A DNA stretch of 64,000 bases from Streptomyces sp. TRM70350 (GTDB lineage Bacteria; Actinomycetota; Actinomycetes; Streptomycetales; Streptomycetaceae): NCBI RefSeq assembly GCF_019219825.1, contig NZ_JAHUXH010000021.1:62001-126000 (forward strand), read 5' to 3'. A model generated the notes under the pieces. That model did not search any database and was not told the DNA's origin. It worked only from the letters and a program-made list of their open reading frames with translations. This document shows, piece after piece, positions 8,027 through 15,813 of the stretch. Positions within the stretch are counted from its first letter, which is position 1, and the number at the start of each line of letters is the position of its first letter. Both the position numbers and the translations under genes were made by a program.

Positions 8027-8860
8027 TCACCAGTGGACGACGACCTTGTCGCCGTTCCGCACCTCCCCGAACAGCTGCGCGATCGCCGCCTCGTCCCGGA
8101 CGTTGACGCACCCGTGCGAGGACCCGGCGTACCCCCGGGCGGCGAAGTCGGACGAGTAGTGCACGGCCTGCCCGCCGCTGAAGAACATGGCGTACGGCAT
8201 CGGCGAGTCGTACAGCGTGGAGTGGTGGTGGCGGGACTTCCAGTACACCCGGAACTCGCCCTCCCGGGTGGGTGTGTACTCCGAGCCGAAGCGCACCGGC
8301 AGGGTCGTGACCGTGCGGCCGTCGATCATCCAGCGCAAGGTGCGGCTCGTTTTGCTGAGGCACAGCACGCGGCCGGTCAGACACCGCGCGTCGGGTGCGT
8401 CGGCGGGCTGGCCGCCCATCAGGTACAGGTCCCACTGGCCGGGCTCGCGGGTCATCTTCAGCAGCCGCTGCCAGGTGACGGTGTCCGTGGAGCCGGTCCG
8501 CGGCAGCCCGCGCTTGCCCTGGAAGCCACGGACGGCCTGCTCGGTCAGCTCGTCGTACGTCCCCGTCGGGCCGTCGAACAGCCAGGCGATCTGCCGCAGC
8601 CGGGCCTGGAGTTCGCGCACGTCACGGCCGGAGTCGCCGCGTGACCACAGGACCGGGGCCGGGACCGGAGCCGGAGCGGCGGGCTTCTCGGGGGCCTTGG
8701 ATGTGGCGGGTGGCGGTGCCGCGGGCACGGTGCCGGTGACGTCGATGTGGATCGGCCCCCGCGGCTCTCCGTCCGCGTCCACGGCCTGCGCGGTGCAGCC
8801 GCACACCGTCACCAGCGCCGCCAGCGCGGCGATCGCCCTCCCCGTACCAGCAGTGCCCAT
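8027..8860 (-). CDS. L,D-transpeptidase lipoprotein with peptidoglycan-binding domain
   Basis: A 277-aa protein. ATG 8860 is chosen because GAAGGCGGGGA precedes it; the longer frame adds 28 residues that would bury the signal. The N-terminus is a lipoprotein signal with Cys after VTVCG. After a Pro/Ala linker, residues ~75-135 form a PG_binding_1 domain (GDSGRDVRELQARL; AVRGFQGKRGL). The C-terminal YkuD domain ends with HGCVNVRDEAAIAQLF, carrying the catalytic His and Cys of SHGC. It should make 3-3 cross-links or attach proteins to peptidoglycan outside the membrane. It is divergent from the mutase gene. Confidence 0.9.
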   Translation of the reverse strand: MGTAGTGRAIAALAALVTVCGCTAQAVDADGEPRGPIHIDVTGTVPAAPPPATSKAPEKPAAPAPVPAPVLWSRGDSGRDVRELQARLRQIAWLFDGPTGTYDELTEQAVRGFQGKRGLPRTGSTDTVTWQRLLKMTREPGQWDLYLMGGQPADAPDARCLTGRVLCLSKTSRTLRWMIDGRTVTTLPVRFGSEYTPTREGEFRVYWKSRHHHSTLYDSPMPYAMFFSGGQAVHYSSDFAARGYAGSSHGCVNVRDEAAIAQLFGEVRNGDKVVVHW

Positions 8861-8991
8861 GCCAGTCCCCGCCTTCTCACCGAAGTGCACCGGTGTCCCC
8901 TGAGATGGCTTCCCGCGCGTGACGGGTTGCGAACGGCGCGGCATCGTTATGAAGGAAGGAGTGAGTCACTGCTCGGCGGAAGGCACCCACC

Positions 8992-10572
8992 ATGGCGCGC
9001 GAGTCGGAGTCCGGACTGCCCATCGAACCGGTGTACGGGCCGGACGCCCTGGACGGCTGGGACCCGGCCGTACGGCTGGGCGAGCCCGGCGCGTACCCCT
9101 TCACACGGGGCGTGTACCCGACGATGTACACGGGCCGCCCCTGGACCATGCGCCAGTACGCGGGCTTCGGTACGGCGACGGAGTCCAACGCCCGCTACCG
9201 GCAGCTCATCGCACACGGCACGACCGGCCTGTCGGTCGCCTTCGACCTGCCCACCCAGATGGGCCACGACTCCGACGCGCCCCTCGCGCACGGCGAGGTC
9301 GGCAAGGTGGGCGTCGCCGTCGACTCGATCGACGACATGCGGGTGCTGTTCGGCGGGATCCCGCTGGACCAGGTGTCGACCTCGATGACGATCAACGCCC
9401 CGGCCGCGCTGCTGTTGCTGCTGTACCAGCTGGTCGCGGAGGAGCAGGGGGCGCGGGCGGACCAGCTGACGGGCACGATCCAGAACGACGTCCTGAAGGA
9501 GTACATCGCGCGCGGGACGTACATCTTCCCGCCCAAGCCCTCCCTGCGACTGACCGCCGACATCTTCCAGTACTGCCGGGCCGAGATCCCCAAGTGGAAC
9601 ACCATCTCGATCTCCGGCTACCACATGGCCGAGGCGGGCGCGTCCCCCGCGCAGGAGATCGCGTTCACCCTCGCCAACGGCATCGAGTACGTCCGCACGG
9701 CCGTCGCCGCCGGGATGGACGTCGACGACTTCGCGCCCCGTCTGTCGTTCTTCTTCGTCGCCCGTACGACGATCCTGGAGGAGGTCGCGAAGTTCCGCGC
9801 CGCCCGCCGGATCTGGGCCCGGGTGATGCAGGAGGAGTTCGGCGCGAAGAACCCCAAGTCGATGATGCTGCGCTTCCACACACAAACGGCGGGCGTCCAG
9901 CTGACCGCCCAGCAGCCCGAGGTGAACCTGGTCCGCGTCACCGTCCAGGCCCTGGCCGCGGTGCTCGGCGGCACCCAGTCCCTGCACACCAACTCCTTCG
10001 ACGAGGCCATCGCCCTGCCGACCGACAAGAGCGCGCGCCTCGCCCTGCGCACCCAGCAGATGCTGGCCCACGAGACCGACGTGACCGCGACCGTCGACCC
10101 CTTCGCCGGGTCCTACGCCATCGAGAAGATGACCGACGACGTCGAGGCGGCGACGCTGGAGCTGATGACGAAGGTCGAGGAACTGGGCGGCGCGGTCAAC
10201 GCCATCGAGCACGGCTTCCAGAAGAGCGAGATCGAGCGCAACGCCTACCGGATCGCCCAGGAGACGGACGCGGGTGAGCGGGTCGTGGTCGGCGTGAACC
10301 GCTTCCAGCTCGACGAGGAGGAGCCGTACGAGCCGCTGCGCGTCGACCCGGCCATCGAGGCCCAGCAGGCGGAACGCCTGGCCAAGCTGCGCGCCGAACG
10401 CGACCAGCAGGCGGTGGACTCGGCCCTGGCGGCGCTGCGGAAGGCGGCCGGGGGCGAGGACAACGTCCTCTACCCGATGAGGGAGGCGCTGCGGGCGCGG
10501 GCGACCGTGGGGGAGGTGTGCAATGCGTTGCGGGGCGTGTGGGGGACGTACGTGCCTAGCGATGCCTTCTGA
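8992..10572 (+). CDS. Methylmalonyl-CoA mutase family, large (substrate-binding) subunit without B12 domain
   Basis: A 526-aa protein; ATG 8992 follows GGAAGGC. The whole chain is the CoA-binding TIM barrel of the family (TMYTGRPWTMRQYAGFGTA; TIQNDVLKEYIARGTYIFPP; PKWNTISISGYHMAEAG). By alignment to the Propionibacterium enzyme, Tyr56 and Arg174 correspond to Tyr89 and Arg207, the pair that selects methylmalonyl-CoA; isobutyryl-CoA mutase has Phe and Gln there. The C-terminal cobalamin domain (DxHxxG) is absent, so it needs a separate small subunit, and none is in the window. In size it resembles IcmA. Substrate and partner are therefore open. Confidence 0.88.
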   Translation: MARESESGLPIEPVYGPDALDGWDPAVRLGEPGAYPFTRGVYPTMYTGRPWTMRQYAGFGTATESNARYRQLIAHGTTGLSVAFDLPTQMGHDSDAPLAHGEVGKVGVAVDSIDDMRVLFGGIPLDQVSTSMTINAPAALLLLLYQLVAEEQGARADQLTGTIQNDVLKEYIARGTYIFPPKPSLRLTADIFQYCRAEIPKWNTISISGYHMAEAGASPAQEIAFTLANGIEYVRTAVAAGMDVDDFAPRLSFFFVARTTILEEVAKFRAARRIWARVMQEEFGAKNPKSMMLRFHTQTAGVQLTAQQPEVNLVRVTVQALAAVLGGTQSLHTNSFDEAIALPTDKSARLALRTQQMLAHETDVTATVDPFAGSYAIEKMTDDVEAATLELMTKVEELGGAVNAIEHGFQKSEIERNAYRIAQETDAGERVVVGVNRFQLDEEEPYEPLRVDPAIEAQQAERLAKLRAERDQQAVDSALAALRKAAGGEDNVLYPMREALRARATVGEVCNALRGVWGTYVPSDAF

Positions 10573-10664
10573 CCAGCGGTAATACCTCGTATGGGTGATC
10601 AAGGGCGGACTGGGCACGCCGCCGGTTACTCTCATGGAGAGTGGGCCCCGAAAAGGAGGACGCC

Positions 10665-11240
10665 ATGGCCGTACTGCAGCAGGAGCTGACCCTGGGCGAG
10701 GCTGCCGACCAGCTTGCCCGCGCACTGCCTGGCCACCGCGTGGAGATTCTCCAGGGGAGGCTCACTGTGACACCGCCGCCGGATGGCTCGCATCAGCTGG
10801 CGCTGACCAAACTCGGCAGGGCATTCGACCGGGCGGGCATCGTCGAGGCAGGGCGTGAGTACGTCCAGGGTGTCGGCCTCTGGCTGCCCACGTTGCCCGC
10901 GGACTTCGCGGTCCCTGACTTCTCCGTCGTCGACCAGGACTTCCGCGACGCCCACGTCACGAAGGACTACTACGCCCCGAACGTCTTTCGGCTGGTCGTC
11001 GAAGTGACGTCGTCCAACTGGTCCGACGACCTCGGTCCCAAGGTCGAGTGCTACGCGGAGGCCGGTATCCCGGCCTACCTCATCGCCGACCGCAAGCACG
11101 ACGAGGTACTCCTCTACACCGACCCGGCCGACGGCAAGTACCCCGACCCACAGCGCTTCCAGCGCGGTCAGAGGGTGCCGGTGCCGGAATCCGTCGGCGT
11201 TCGCGTCGAACTCCCGGTCGACACCCTCCTCGACGGCTGA
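10665..11240 (+). CDS. Uma2 family (DUF820) putative nuclease
   Basis: A 191-aa protein; ATG 10665 follows a strong AAAAGGAGGA. The PD-(D/E)xK-like fold of the family shows as VEILQGRLTVTPPPDG, then PADFAVPDFSVVD, LVVEVTSSNWSDD, and YAEAGIPAYLIADRKHDE. The E-V and D-K residues in the last two blocks are in the expected catalytic positions. The biological role of Uma2 proteins is not known; they are abundant in Streptomyces and cyanobacteria. A dyad ACTCTC-ATG-GAGAGT (10628-10642) overlaps a possible -10 (TACTCT) just upstream. A second family member is at 43484. Confidence 0.85.
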   Translation: MAVLQQELTLGEAADQLARALPGHRVEILQGRLTVTPPPDGSHQLALTKLGRAFDRAGIVEAGREYVQGVGLWLPTLPADFAVPDFSVVDQDFRDAHVTKDYYAPNVFRLVVEVTSSNWSDDLGPKVECYAEAGIPAYLIADRKHDEVLLYTDPADGKYPDPQRFQRGQRVPVPESVGVRVELPVDTLLDG

Positions 11241-11256
11241 CCGTCTCCCCGTCCGT

Positions 11257-12189
11257 TCAGCGCGCCGCCGAACGCCGGGCGGCGCGGGCCTTGCGGAGGG
11301 CGCGGGTGAGGAGTGGGGGCAGCAGGTCGGCGGCCAGGCGGCGGGCGTGGCTGCGGGGCGTGCGGGGCGGGGCCGGGCGGGTCGCTGCGGAGGCGGCGGG
11401 CCTGGGCACGGTGGGCTCGGGGTCCTCCACCGCGTGACGGGACGACGGGAAGTCGGGGGACTTCATGCCCTTGGACTTCAGACGGACGAGGCGGTGTCCG
11501 GCGGCCTGCTGCACGCTGAGCCCGCAGTCGCCGCGGCCGCGGACCATCGCCAGCAGCTCCTCCTGCACCGGCTCGGGGTCGCCCCAGGTGCCGTACAGCT
11601 TCTGCGTGCTCAGGCAGATCGGGCGCAGCCCCCGGCTGAGCACGGCCTCCCAGACGGCGACGGAGACACCGGGCGTGTGCTCGGAGCGGAAGTCGTCCAG
11701 GACGACGATCCCGTCCGGCAGCAGGACATCCCGTGCGGCGCCGATGTCGTCGTACACGTGCTCGTACAGATGCGAGCCGTCGATGTGCACGAACCGGCAG
11801 GAGCCCCGCTCGACCTCGCCGGGCACGAGTGAGCTGGGGCCCTGCACGACGCGCGGGAGTTCGTCGTGGAAGGCCAGGTAGTTGGCCTCGAAGGCCTGGC
11901 GGGTGAGTGCGCTGTAGGACTTCGTGGACTCGGCCCGGTTGGCGTCGTCCGGGGCGTCGCCCTCGAAGAGGTCGCACACGGTGTAGCGTTCGCCCTCCCG
12001 GACATGGCGGCCCAGGAAGATCGCGCTCTTGCCCATGTAGACCCCGACCTCCAGCAGGTCGCCACGAACGCCCGCGGCCTCCTGCCGGTTCAGGAGCCAG
12101 TCGAAGAGCACCTGGTCGAGTACGGGGAACCAGCCCGGGACGTCGTCGAGTCGGCGGGGCCGCGGGGGTGCCTCATGTGCAGTGGTCAT
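11257..12189 (-). CDS. TylF/macrocin O-methyltransferase-like SAM-dependent methyltransferase
   Basis: A 310-aa protein. Motif I is LLEVGVYMGKSAIFLG (~45-60), followed by YTVCDLFEGDAPDD, then CRFVHIDGSHLYEHVYDDI and DGIVVLDDFRSEHTPGV, which carry the Asp pair that binds metal in TylF-type sugar O-methyltransferases. The last ~70 residues are basic and low-complexity and lie outside the fold. It sits at the edge of the glycan locus, so methylation of a surface sugar is plausible but inferred. It is monocistronic, 16 bp from the convergent Uma2 gene. Confidence 0.8.
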   Translation of the reverse strand: MTTAHEAPPRPRRLDDVPGWFPVLDQVLFDWLLNRQEAAGVRGDLLEVGVYMGKSAIFLGRHVREGERYTVCDLFEGDAPDDANRAESTKSYSALTRQAFEANYLAFHDELPRVVQGPSSLVPGEVERGSCRFVHIDGSHLYEHVYDDIGAARDVLLPDGIVVLDDFRSEHTPGVSVAVWEAVLSRGLRPICLSTQKLYGTWGDPEPVQEELLAMVRGRGDCGLSVQQAAGHRLVRLKSKGMKSPDFPSSRHAVEDPEPTVPRPAASAATRPAPPRTPRSHARRLAADLLPPLLTRALRKARAARRSAAR

Positions 12190-12373
12190 GGAAGGCGAGC
12201 ACTTCCTCGTTGCGGTGATCCGGTCAGGAGCTGCCCGGCGCCTGCCCGGGTGGACAACCCGTCCAACCCCCGAGAAGGTGAATACCGGGTCAATTCCCTA
12301 CGTACCGTACGCGGTCTTGGTCGTGCCGGTGGTGCGAATGGCACCGCGCCCGGTGAACGATTACCGGATTGCT

Positions 12374-12600
12374 TCAGCTACCCCCGTCCGGCCCCGAGTA
12401 TGCCGTGAGCCCCGCGCCCGTCACGCCCGCCCAGCCGACACAGCCGTCGGGCCGGATCAGGAAGACGCCGGTGCCGTAGGGCTCGTACGCCTTGATCCGC
12501 AGGGTGGGGGCGGGCAGCGCGGGGAGTTCCGCGTCCGTGCCCATGGCGAGCAGCGTCCCGTGCGGGCCGCGACCCCGACTGCCGTGCCGGCTGCTGACAG
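12374..12600 (-). pseudogene. 3' remnant of an FAD-dependent aromatic-ring monooxygenase
   Basis: The minus frame ending at TGA 12376-12374 reads HGTLLAMGTDAELPALPA, then AYEPYGTGVFLIRPDGCVGW and AG. This is the C-terminal tail of PheA/TfdB-type flavin monooxygenases, where the last strand is typically VFLIRPDGYVAWAG. Nothing of the FAD-binding N-terminal part remains upstream; near 12600 the sequence runs into an unrelated protease remnant in the opposite direction. Confidence 0.65.
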
Positions 12601-13043
12601 TGGGCGCCGCTGAAACTGCACACCGGCACCTTCGCCGTCGACGGGGTCGACGAAACCGATCCCGACATCACCGGGCAGGACGGCGCCGCCGTCTGCGCAG
12701 GCGACACCGGGGGCCCCGCCTTCCGTGAAGGCGGTGGAGCGGTCGAACTCGGCGCGATCAACAGCCGCTCCTGGCGAGGTGGTTGCTTCGGCACGGACGA
12801 GACCGTCACCGACACCAGAGCCGTCAACACCCGTGTGGACAACCTCGCGGGCCGGATCGGCGCCCACGTCGCCCGGTGGTCCCTCAAGGCGCACGTCAAC
12901 GACAAGTACGTGGCCGCCGAGCCGAGCGCCACGAGCACGCACGAGGGCAAGCTGCGAGCCCGCACCGAGCGGCACGTTCGTCAGCGTCGAGGCCAACTGC
13001 ACCGGCGACGACGCGAACCTGCTGAGCCGACCCCCTCATGGCT
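12598..13043 (+). pseudogene. 5'-truncated remnant of a trypsin-like serine protease
   Basis: Just after an in-frame TGA, the plus frame reads WAPLKLHTGTFAVDG, then AAVCAGDTGGPAFREGGG, then AINSRSWRGGCFGTDET and NTRVDNLAGRI. This is the C-terminal half of an S1-type peptidase: the GD-GGP active-site loop (Thr where Ser is catalytic), paired Cys and the last strand. Next comes SLKAHVNDKYVAAEPS, like the start of a fascin-type domain; near 12960 the likely frame shifts (+1 frame reads GTFVSVEANCTGDDANLL). The His and Asp of the triad are missing, so it cannot be active. Confidence 0.7.
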
Positions 13044-13124
13044 GACCTCGTGATCCGGGGGGCAGCATGAACTCCTTCCCGCGGCCAGGGCAGGTGACCG
13101 TACTGCAGGTGCTGTACCGCTGCC

Positions 13125-14321
13125 TCAATTCTTGACGGGAAAGCCAGTCAGCGACCGGCGCAGCAGCGGCGTCGCCCAGTTCTCCACGTACCGGTTCAGC
13201 AGCCACGCCACCAGCAGCATCAGCGTGACCGTCGAGGTGACCGTGACCCAGGACGACAGCCCGAAGTCCTGGTGCAGGACCTTGATGACGACCCACCCCA
13301 GGTGCTCGTGGACCAGATAGAACGGGTAGGTCAGCGCGCCCGCCACCGTCAGCCACCGCCAGTCCGCCCAGCGCAGCCAGCCCAGGGCGACGGCGAGGAC
13401 CGCGGCGAAGCCGAGGGTGACGATGAGGATGATGACGAAGGACGAGCGGTAGGAGAACTGGTCCGGCGTCTGCGGGTGCCACAGGTTGTCCACCGCGTAG
13501 TGCTGTCCGGTCAGCCAGCTCACCGCCACGATGCCCCACGCGGTGATGTCCCGCCGGTCGCGGTGCAGCAGGTAGATGCCGATGCCGCCGATGAAGAACG
13601 GCGCGTACTCGGGCATCAGGACCAGGGACAGAATCGGTTCGCCGGAGGACTGCGCGATGGCCGCGGCCAGCGTCCACACCGCGCAGAAGAGCACGATCCG
13701 CCGCCGGTTGGCGCCGGGCAGCACGATGAACAGGGCGAACAGCGCGTAGAAGCGGACCTCCACCCACAGCGTCCAGTCCACGCCGAGCACCCGGTCCGCG
13801 CCCAGCGGTTCCTGGAGCAGCGTCAGGTTCAGCAGCGCGTCGCTCGGCGACACCGCCTCGTAGGCCACCGCGGGCAGCGCGAACACCGCCGTCACCAGGA
13901 CGACCGCCACCCAGTACGCGGGCAGCAGCCGTGCCACGCGCGAGGCGAAGTACGAGCGCAGCGACCGGCCCCAGCCGCTCATGCAGATGACGAAACCGCT
14001 GATGATGAAGAAGATCTGGACGCCGAGGCAGCCGTAGGCCAGCAGCGAGTGCAGGGTGGGGAACTGGAGCTTCGGCGACGACCCCCAGGCCTCGGTGACG
14101 TATCCGCCCCGGCCGCCGTAGTGGTACCCCGCCACCATGAGCGCGGCCAGCAGCCGCAGTCCGTCCAGGGCCCGGAGCCGGCCGCCCGCGGACTTGTCCT
14201 GCTGCTGCTTCTTCTTCGGCTTCGGATGCTCCGGCAGCGACGAGGTCTGCCCGGCCGGTGCGTTCGTGAGCGCTGTCGTGCCGGACTGCGCTTTCGTCGT
14301 GCTCACGACCGTTTCGGTCAC
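13125..14321 (-). CDS. Acyltransferase 3 family membrane protein
   Basis: A 398-aa protein; GTG 14321 follows GAGGGGTG. After a ~45-residue cytoplasmic tail with a KPKKKQQQ patch, the family signature appears: LRALDGLRLLAALMVAGYHY (the His is the proposed catalytic residue), IFFIISGFVI, and RVARLLPAYW, with about ten membrane segments. Such proteins O-acetylate surface sugars or wall polymers using cytoplasmic acyl-CoA. It lies in the glycan locus downstream of a methyltransferase on the same strand, so modification of the wall polymer is a reasonable inference; substrate and acyl group are unknown. Confidence 0.88.
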   Translation of the reverse strand: MTETVVSTTKAQSGTTALTNAPAGQTSSLPEHPKPKKKQQQDKSAGGRLRALDGLRLLAALMVAGYHYGGRGGYVTEAWGSSPKLQFPTLHSLLAYGCLGVQIFFIISGFVICMSGWGRSLRSYFASRVARLLPAYWVAVVLVTAVFALPAVAYEAVSPSDALLNLTLLQEPLGADRVLGVDWTLWVEVRFYALFALFIVLPGANRRRIVLFCAVWTLAAAIAQSSGEPILSLVLMPEYAPFFIGGIGIYLLHRDRRDITAWGIVAVSWLTGQHYAVDNLWHPQTPDQFSYRSSFVIILIVTLGFAAVLAVALGWLRWADWRWLTVAGALTYPFYLVHEHLGWVVIKVLHQDFGLSSWVTVTSTVTLMLLVAWLLNRYVENWATPLLRRSLTGFPVKN

Positions 14322-14480
14322 GCTGACACCCCTCGTACCGCATCTGCGGGCCGTTTCCGGCGCAGCCGGTGATCGAAATGCGCCGGGCCGAAAAGAACGA
14401 ATGTACGCGCCAACCCTAGGGGCCGAAACGGCGTGCTCCCGTTCACGGGGGGTGTGATTAGCCCATCGGAACCCTGTAGT

Positions 14481-14499
14481 TCATCTTCTGGAAAGATGA
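14481..14499 (-). terminator. Small hairpin downstream of the 14553 methyltransferase gene
   Basis: TCATCTT / AAGATGA forms a 7-bp stem with a 5-nt loop 54 bp past the stop of the minus-strand methyltransferase. It is A/T-richer than other terminators here and could instead belong to the acyltransferase promoter region (14322-14552). Confidence 0.4.
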
Positions 14500-14552
14500 G
14501 GGGCTGCTGTGAGTTCGATATCACAGGAGGGATGCCCGGGGCCGGAAGATGA

Positions 14553-15482
14553 TCAAGAAGCCCGCAGAAACGCCGACCGGGCCGCCTTGCCGAGGTAGGT
14601 GAAACGCGTCTCGCCCGCCAGGTGCTTGTCCATGGCGTCCTTGACGCCCGGCCAGTTCGGGTCGCCGAAGTCGTCGAGCACCACGATCGCGCCGGGCGCC
14701 GCTATCTCCTCGGCCCACTGCAGATCCGCGAGGACGCCCTCGGCGGAGTGGTCGCCGTCCACGATGATCACGCCGTAGCTGCGGTCGGAGACGGCCGCGC
14801 GGGTCTCGGGGTCCTCGGAGAAGCCCTGCCGGATGCGGGCGGCACTGCCCGCCTGCCCGGCCAGCGCGAGGTTGGTGCGTACGGCGTGCTCGTCGACCGG
14901 GGTGCCCGTCGGGTCGTTGCGCTGCTGGGTTCCGGGCTGGAGCTGCACACCGGCGAACGGGTCGACGATGGTCAGGCTCGGGCTGCGGCCGGAGCGCTCC
15001 ATCATCCGGATCAGCCCGGCGGAGAACATGCCGTACAGCGTGCCGATCTCCAGGATCTCGTCGTTCGGCGGGTCGAGCAGGGGGATCGTGCCCAGCTTGC
15101 CGCAGATGTTCATGGTGCCGCCGGCGATCCGGCCGACGCCCAGCGACTCCAGCGCGACCAGCAGCCGGAAGGCCGCGGCGACATTGCGTTCCGCCGCCTC
15201 GCGGTCACCGCCGCCCAGCTTCGCGACCTCGGCCTGGAGGCGGTCCAGGGCGCCGGGGACCACTACCCGGGAGATACCGCGCGCCCGCGGGCCGACCAGC
15301 AGGTCGAAGGTGAACTGATGCTGTCGCAGCAGCTGGATGTCCCGCTTGAGTTCCTCGTTCTCCAGCTGTGCCCGGGCGACTGTGGAGCGGACCTGCCGCT
15401 CGATGCGCTTGTCGATGAGGTCGGCCACGGGGCGCAGGACGCGTCGGGAGGCCGAGCTGCGAAGCAGGGAGCGGCTTTTCAT
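14553..15482 (-). CDS. Class I SAM-dependent methyltransferase with N-terminal coiled coil
   Basis: A 309-aa protein, ATG 15482. Residues ~20-55 (KRIERQVRSTVARAQLENEE and following) look like an amphipathic coiled coil. The catalytic domain starts late: NDEILEIGTLYGMFSAGLIR (~140-160) is motif I, then LTIVDPFAGVQ, and SYGVIIVDGDHSAEGVLADL with GAIVVLDDFGDPNW, which resembles the metal-binding Asp block of TylF/CmcI-type O-methyltransferases. It belongs to the glycan locus and is divergent from the GT29-like operon across 15483-15813. The substrate is unknown. Confidence 0.78.
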   Translation of the reverse strand: MKSRSLLRSSASRRVLRPVADLIDKRIERQVRSTVARAQLENEELKRDIQLLRQHQFTFDLLVGPRARGISRVVVPGALDRLQAEVAKLGGGDREAAERNVAAAFRLLVALESLGVGRIAGGTMNICGKLGTIPLLDPPNDEILEIGTLYGMFSAGLIRMMERSGRSPSLTIVDPFAGVQLQPGTQQRNDPTGTPVDEHAVRTNLALAGQAGSAARIRQGFSEDPETRAAVSDRSYGVIIVDGDHSAEGVLADLQWAEEIAAPGAIVVLDDFGDPNWPGVKDAMDKHLAGETRFTYLGKAARSAFLRAS

Positions 15483-15813
15483 GGAACCGATGACCTCTAC
15501 ATCTCTCTGAGAGTGACCCGGCGTCAGTTCGGATCACGGCTGGGGCACAGGCTAGGCGTGCGACTGTCGAACGGAAGGTCCGCGAAGATGTCCTGCTGGA
15601 AAACTTCTACCGAACTCTGAATGCCTCGTGCGTGGCGGTGGGGTGCAAATGCCATCCACCTGTGCGAATGGCGTGCCTGTAGGAGGAGACGATTTGCTCC
15701 CCGGTCCCACGCAGTTCATCAGATTGTCGTCTTGGTTTCTTAGTGTTCTCCAACCTTCCTCGACCTCTTGGCAAAGTCTTGCCATCTTTCGTCACACCCA
15801 GAGCAGGAGCACC
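15483..15813. promoter_or_regulatory. Divergent promoter region, relatively A/T-rich
   Basis: These 331 bases separate the methyltransferase (-) from the GT29-like operon (+). They hold GGCAA-AGTC-TTGCC (15770-15783) and a strong AGGAGGAG at 15681-15688 followed by TTG 15694 in frame with the downstream gene. The codons between 15694 and 15813 lack the usual G/C third bases, so I read it as leader rather than coding, but a 40-residue extension cannot be excluded. Confidence 0.4.

Noticed and set aside
12378..13002. Minus-strand frames of 181-195 codons over the remnant region
   Set aside because: They do not follow the frame with flavin-monooxygenase similarity and are antisense to the protease relic.
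15694..15813. TTG 15694 with strong AGGAGGAG as alternative start of the GT29-like protein
   Set aside because: The 40 codons lack G/C third positions and the standard ATG 15814 has its own good ribosome site; kept only as a note.
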